A stretch of 53,475 nt of DNA. It comes from Ectocarpus siliculosus (taxonomy: Eukaryota; Sar; Phaeophyceae; Ectocarpales; Ectocarpaceae). The notes beneath the pieces were generated by a model. It worked only from the letters and a program-made list of their open reading frames with translations, was not told the origin of the DNA and ran no database searches. Each line of letters begins with the position of its first letter. The stretch's first letter is position 1. Below are positions 47,985-53,475 of the stretch, in pieces. Position numbers and translations under genes: made by a program. The stretch spans positions 3,098,486 through 3,151,960 of the forward strand of contig FN649746.1 of the NCBI GenBank assembly GCA_000310025.1. The letters are read 5' to 3'.

Positions 47985-48689
47985 AGGATGCTCCTTTTCT
48001 TTAGTCTCACTAGCAACGGCTTTTGGTGCCTTGGAAGCTCTCACGATGGCACGGTTTGTCTGTCGGAACATGACGGTATCTGTGAACGATGCCTGTGCGT
48101 CGGCTTCGCCAAAACCGGGTGCTTTCCTCGTTTCTTGGGGGTGAGTATGATGTGTTGGGGGTGAGCATGATGTCAGTATGAATGCGTGTGATGTTTGAAC
48201 CAATCGATTGGCGACAAGCTTATGTCTCTAGCCCGAGCTCCATTGCCAGAAAGGTTTAGGGTTGCATAATCGAAGCCCCGCCTCCCTTAGTAGGGCGTTT
48301 GACTTCACTGGTTAGCAGCGAGGGCGACACAACGAGCAGCAATAGAGAAACATGCGTGCCCGCGTGCCAAGCGCCGACGAATGCTCCTCCCCCCCAGTGT
48401 CCTCATAGCAGCGGGTGCAGGTGTACCCGAAAGCCCCAGTCGCTAGTTAGTGTGGACCTATGTCGGCGGTTATCTTGCTTTACGTTGACTGTATCCGTTT
48501 ATTTTCAGGTGGAAATCAACTTCGCTGCGCAGGCGGTGATAGGTAAAAGAGAATAGTCCAGCCGGTCGACGCTGACCTACATAACTCACACCCTTGCAAC
48601 CTTCATCGCCCACTTGTATTGTCACCAGACATGAATCTATTCTTGTCGACGTGTTTGAAATTCTTTGAGGTAGCGTCGCAATCCTATGT

Positions 48690-48879
48690 GGGCCGAACAA
48701 GGGGTGCGGTGTTTGCGGGGGGAGAGGTGTCGAAGGTTGGCGAATGGAAGGAAGTTGATCGAAGGTCCATCCCTTCCGCGGTCAAGCGCGCAACGCTGGG
48801 TGGTGGTTTCTACGGGGCTTGCTTGGTGGTACAGAGGCTTGGAGAAGTCAAGGTGGTAGAGTGCGGGTCCAGGCATTGA
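48690..48879 (+). pseudogene. 3' remnant of a bicupin gene copy
   Basis: The frame reads GAVFAGGEVSKVGEWKEVDR and then VVECGSRH before a stop, matching the last about 60 residues of the bicupin at 31164-33858 (GGVFAGGELSKVGGWKWIDG ... SVEGVSRL). Similarity continues a little past the stop (TTGTACCC). No upstream cupin exons or HxH motif were found, so this is a truncated copy. Confidence 0.72.
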
Positions 48880-50597
48880 TGTGTGTGGGTGGCTAGCGGG
48901 GGGCAGCGTGTTGTACCCGTCAAGCACGATTTGAAGATTACGTTCGTTGTTTTGTTTGATTCCCGGCTTCGTACCGTGGCGCTCTGTGGGGATTCGCTGG
49001 CTATAAACGACAACCGTCGATCACTTACAACATAGAAGCAGCACCAGGATTTCAATGTCGTTGGTGCCCGTCGTGAAGGTTGAATTTGTCAAGTTGCGTT
49101 TTACACGCGTGTTCGACAACGGCTTTCTAAATTGTCCTACCCGCTGTAGTGTTTGGGACAGGAGTGTGGGCCTAGATTCCCCACCGGACGCTTTCTCTCA
49201 AGTCTATTATTAGTACTGTAGCTTGCGCTTCTCACGGACCGATACAGTACATGTATCGTTGAAAAACAACTTGTCGATTTGAGTAGATCTCTCTTCAGTT
49301 TCGATTGTGCACTCTGCAAACCTCCCCTTCTTGGTGCTTGTGGGATAGATAACATAGACTTGTCGCCATCCTCAATGTAGCCTCTTTTCTATCCCGACGC
49401 TCCGTCCGGCCCCGCAGAACCTGCCTGCTCCAACTATCATCCGATCGGCCAGTATGGAGCCGTGCAGAGCTATCTCCGAATATTGTATAGCTGGTCATGG
49501 CCTAAGTCCCCCCTCCCCCTTCTTGAGTTTCCCGAATAACGGCGTTGTCCGCGGAGCCTCTTGTCTCCATGTCTGGCCATAACCCCCCTGCGAACAAGAG
49601 TCATGATCTGTGGTCGTACCCGACACAACATGATGTGCGTGTTGGTGAAACGTTAAAGTATACCTCTGTTTCGGATGTGTGTTTTTTTTATTACTATTAT
49701 TAGCATCGACCGCGCTAACCGGCTGACCAATGAAAATACGTCGTCAGAACATAAAACACTTCTAAATGCTGCATGGGGGAGACTAACGGTTATTAACCTA
49801 TATTCTCCGGATCAAAGACAGAAACGGTAGCAACAGAAGCGGAGATTTATCAACGCAAACTAACGGCACCGGTGGTGATCGTCTGGCCAGTTGCCAACAC
49901 ACAACAAACTAGAACGTGCACACGTATGCATATATATATGCGTTTGTATCCGAATTAGCCGGCGGTCGGTGGGGTGTTGGTTCTCTCTCCTCTGCGGATC
50001 GTCTCAACGTCGATAGAAAATAAAAATGTGCAGGAGGAGGACTGGCTGAGGCGACGCACGCAAGCTAACCTTCTTGCGCATCGAAATTCTGTGTACAGCT
50101 CGTATGGAGGCCAGCCGCATTCGCCTTCACCATTTGTTCGCCCCGTCTGTGATGATTCCATGATGGTCGCATGACGCTGGTGTCTGGTGTCTGTCTTCTG
50201 AAGGAAGGAGGAGATGATGATGTCAAACAATCGACGTGTGTGTGCGTAAAATAGTGTGGTCTCATACAACCAAGCCCAGAGTCGCTATGCCTACCCACCA
50301 ACTCCCACGTTACGCCATCTAGGTCGGCTGATATCTCTGACTACTGCTGTAGCGTTGAGAGATGTGCGTCGACAGATAGATCCCGTGAAGGGTTGGGCCT
50401 AGGGGATAAAAAAATGCGGTGAAATTTCGACATCGTACCACGGAACCCCCACCCCCCCTACTTCCACAAAATTGGCATATGATGGGGAGAGGGGTGTTAG
50501 CTCTCAACCAAATGCAAGCACAGAGCCGGCGAGCAGAGCACACGTCTCTCTCGTCCCTAGCTATCCACATATTAGTGCGCGGCTTTGGCTAAGGACC
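48880..50597. other. Intergenic region before RNase H1
   Basis: No coding pattern was recognised in about 1.7 kb. It contains an AT-rich section at about 49680-49960, with a TATATATATG stretch near 49931. Confidence 0.55.
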
Positions 50598-51340
50598 ATG
50601 GTGAAGAAGGTGCCGGCGTGCTACGGCATTCGGAAGGGGCGAGGTGCCCCTGTCGTGGTGCACTCATGGGCGGAGGTGGTTGCCAAAGTGAGCGAGCGCG
50701 CGCGTTTGATTTTTTCGGTAGGGTCCTCCCCCCCACGAGACTCGTGTTTTGTTTTCGCGGGGCAGGAGGAGGGGGGGGAGGTGGTACAGGAGCTAGAGAG
50801 TCCGGGGGGGGGGGCGCCCCGGCGCAAAGGATTCGTGCACGTTTGAACTCTGCCTTGATAGCGCTCTCTCTTGCAGGCAACGCGTGTGTCTACCTCTCGT
50901 TTATGCCCGCATGTGCTCACGGGGCGTTCGTCTGTCGCTGATGATGATGCGAAATGGACGTTTTTAATGCCGAGAAGAGCCATATGCATAGCAGATTGCC
51001 CATACCACGATGCCTGTTGCCGGTTTGGCGAGCGTGACGACAGGCTTATGTAGCAATCATCCGCAGGACTGCTGTACGTCCAGCTCGCTGTACAGCAGTG
51101 CATCGAGACGGTGTGGTTTCGACCATTTTCCCACGGTTCACCCTTTCACGGCGCCGGCCATTACGAAGATGGAAACAAAACAATCTGCAGATGGATGACT
51201 TTTCTCTTTGCAAACAACATAACATATGGAAACCAACACCGCTTTTTTTAATTTCCTTTGGGGGCAGTTGGCGTCCGCGTCAGTTGGACCAGCACGGACA
51301 CGAGGTTGGCGCGGAGACCAGGACGGTTTTTCATATGAAG

Positions 51341-51396
<56 letters not shown>

Positions 51397-52958
51397 ACCA
51401 ACATTACCATCCACTGCTGTCGTCTGGTATTTCGAACGTATTTTCTCAAGGTTGTTGTGACGGCGATGTAAACTGACCGCCGTCGGCGAGTCCGAAATGT
51501 TTGTTCGCCGCACAGCTGTGTATTGTATGAGAGCGACGATAACTTTTTTTTGCTTTTGCAACAGCTGGCTGCAGTCGTACCTGCTGGTGTAGCTAAATGT
51601 GTGGCACGGCAACCTGTCGTATCACGGGTTGGCAGCAGCCGTAGTCTACATAGGTGTGTGAAGGCAAGCTGCTACACTGGGGTATCGACCAGGCAGGTAG
51701 TCGGTAGCACAGCACGCAAGACCGGATATTGTACCAGCATGGTGTCGTGTCGAGGACAGGTCGTGTATGGGACAAGACTGGAAAGTTGTTACATTCATTT
51801 TGGTGAAGTGCGGGACAAGGGGGGCGATGCCGCCTGCTGTAGTCGAATTGTAGTGTGTGGGCATGTAGGTCAGTTGTGAGCACGCAAACGTGCTGCAGGG
51901 ATTGATTGTAGGTGTACCTCCTTGGGCTTGTGTACCCTTTTCTTGCTAATAGTGTGCGTGTTCTTTAGATCTTCTGATGGCTTTAGCATTTTTGTGACCA
52001 CGGGCCGAGTCTTTGCTAGATTTTGGGATTAGCAACTGACACGAGTTTAATGTGAAGAAAAACAACAACAACAACAACACCGCCATCCAATACCCCCGTT
52101 GCTCAGACTCGCGCTCGTGTGGATGCACTACATACGAACCCTCAACTATTTTCGACTGCAAACCCTCTTCTCTCATCATTTTCGTACCCCTGAAAGGCAT
52201 CACATGCCTTCGGTAGGGGGTTTGACCAACGCCAAAGGATTGCTGTACGCGGAATCACTACTGTGTCATAGGTTCCGGATAATGCATCTTTTATTTACAT
52301 CCCGGCCTCTGGCGGCAGTTCGCGAAGGGGGCCCGGTCTCTCTGGTACAGCAGCAGTAGTTGCGGCCCGCCAATAAGAAAAATCTATTATAGTGGAGAAG
52401 AAAAAAAAAACTTAAATGTTCACGAAAAACAATAAAAGTGACCAAGACAAAGACACACACCTCAGCGTTGGGTCCTACGCTTAAATCTATATACAATGTA
52501 TTGGCCTACATTCGACGGTGGTGATAACGAAATATGAAATCGACCCTCGACCCCAAATGGACGTTTCTTATTCGCGGGCGGCAGCTGCTGTATCTAGAAT
52601 GGATACCCTCGCCGTCACGACTTTTTCCCACCGTTGTTTCCCATGGGGGGCACAAGCCAAGGCCCCCGGCTGCCCGAGCTGGAACACAGCAAAGACTTCG
52701 AGTCAGTTCCGTGCTGCACACGATGTCTTACCTTGTTCGCTTGGCAACATTGATCTACATCATTTCCTTGGCTTTTGTTTACAGTAATACGAAAGCTCCT
52801 TGTGTGGAATTCTTCGTGTGTGACCCTGGGTGACCCGTCGAAGAATATGCCGAACGTTTTGGAGGCTGACGGTTCACAATAAGCGAGACGGCACACACAT
52901 ACTCCTTGAAGCACCCCAACCACAAACACGGACAGAGAGAGACAGAGAAAAGAGAGAC

Positions 52959-53011
<53 letters not shown>

Positions 53012-53408
53012 GAGAGAGGGCCCTCCGCGTGCCGAACGATTGACCGCCCCTTCCAGTAGCAAGGAACGAGTGACCATCGGTAATCGGTCCTGTGGGAACA
53101 ATACTCCGTCCTCTCGAAGACGCGTGGTCAATGGTCTAACCGCTTACGAGCAAAACCTAAGAGTACGCCCCCCCCCCCCCCCCCCCCCCTCGAAAATAGA
53201 CGAACGGCTTCCCGGGCGCCGACTTCAGGAAATTCAAGACACCGGAGGAAGCCACGGACTACGCCAACCTGGTCGATGAAGGCGGGGGGCTTAACCCCGC
53301 TCCGGCGGGATGGTCGACCTTGTGGTTCGATGGCGGCTGTCGAGGCAATCCCGGCCCGTCTGGGGCGGGCGCGGTTATCTTCAACGACAGCGAAAAGGAG
53401 CTCTACAG
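50598..53408 (+). CDS. RNASEH1: Ribonuclease H1, first two exons (3' end outside window)
   Basis: Exon 1 is 50598-50687 and exon 2 is 53200-53408, GT-AG, joined in phase 0; exon 2 ends in phase 2, so more exons follow outside the window. Exon 1 encodes MVKKVPACYGIRKGRGAPVV and then HSWAEVVAK. With TNGFPGADFRKFKTPEEATD from exon 2 this makes the N-terminal hybrid-binding (viroplasmin-like) domain. After a short linker the RNase H fold begins with TLWFDGGCRGNPGPSGAGAV, which carries the first catalytic Asp and the conserved GG.RGNPG loop. The enzyme cuts RNA in RNA-DNA hybrids. No clear organelle presequence precedes the ATG, though an upstream start cannot be excluded. The 2.5-kb intron is made largely of repeats. 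Confidence 0.88.
51340..51395 (+). repeat. ACA/AAC microsatellite in the RNase H1 intron
   Basis: A pure run of about 18 ACA triplets lies in intron 1 of the RNase H1 gene. Confidence 0.93.
52425..52600 (+). repeat. Dispersed repeat matching XPG intron 7
   Basis: Contains CAAAGACACACACCTCAG, then GGTCCTACGCTTAAATCTAT and TCGACCCCAAATGGACGT. It aligns with 13035-13210 in the same orientation with many substitutions. Confidence 0.65.
52930..53018 (+). repeat. GACA/GA microsatellite in the RNase H1 intron
   Basis: Short GA-rich sequence leads into about 12 pure ACAG units at about 52961-53010 and then a GA run. It is the complement type of the repeat at 9830-9912. Confidence 0.92.
53082..53180 (+). 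repeat. Dispersed repeat just before RNase H1 exon 2
   Basis: Matches 9561-9660 (TCGGTCCTGT, GAACAAT, GTCCTCTCGAAGACG, GTGGTCAATGG, then GCAAAACC). It ends in a C-run of about 20 bases (53168-53189), ten bases before the exon 2 acceptor. Confidence 0.7.
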
Positions 53409-53475
53409 GTGAAGTTGGTGGGGTTATGTTGCTGTGTTTTTTTTTGGGGGGGGGGGCGAGCTGCGGGGGGAGGGA

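Overview
The window looks like nuclear DNA of an intron-rich, GC-rich stramenopile, most likely a brown alga close to Ectocarpus. The reasons are: genes of many short exons with long repeat-filled introns; an NB-ARC-TPR receptor family of the kind known from brown algae; and a plastid presequence of the signal-peptide plus 'AAF' type expected for a plastid of secondary origin. This assignment is inference from gene content. I rebuilt gene models by eye from splice sites, reading phase and protein family patterns; no search was run.

Layout. (1) 1-5921, minus: 3' part-truncated gene with a polyQ/polyAla nuclear-type N-terminus and a leucine-rich C-terminus. (2) 5922-8312: divergent intergenic region. 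(3) 8313-25545, plus: a 19-exon XPG/Rad2/ERCC5-type DNA repair endonuclease, about 1,900 aa over 17 kb, whose introns hold two TA-flanked MITEs, a tyrosine-recombinase element remnant with a long inverted repeat, a CTG repeat and other repeats. (4) 27240-30827, minus: a four-exon gene for a plastid-targeted protein of unknown function. (5) 31164-33858, plus: a three-exon bicupin that shares a 336-bp divergent promoter region with gene 4. (6) 35291-39045, minus: a two-exon immune-receptor-like gene, helical-bundle (HeLo/MLKL-like) domain + NB-ARC + nine TPRs. (7) 44315-about 47984, plus: a head-to-head paralogue of gene 6, now broken by a 4-bp deletion and a premature stop. (8) 48690-48879, plus: a remnant of a second cupin gene. 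(9) 50598-53408 and beyond, plus: the first two exons of RNase H1.

The most interesting part is 35-48 kb. Two NLR-like genes stand head to head with homologous upstream sequence. Their helical-bundle and NB-ARC parts are nearly identical, but the middle TPRs differ strongly. That pattern is expected of a receptor family that keeps its signalling module and diversifies its recognition module, and one copy has decayed. Each copy also has a cupin gene or fragment on its 3' side, in opposite relative orientation, so the block has been rearranged more than once. XPG and RNase H1 are both nucleic-acid maintenance enzymes, but nothing in the sequence links them functionally. No rRNA, tRNA, CRISPR array or operon was seen.
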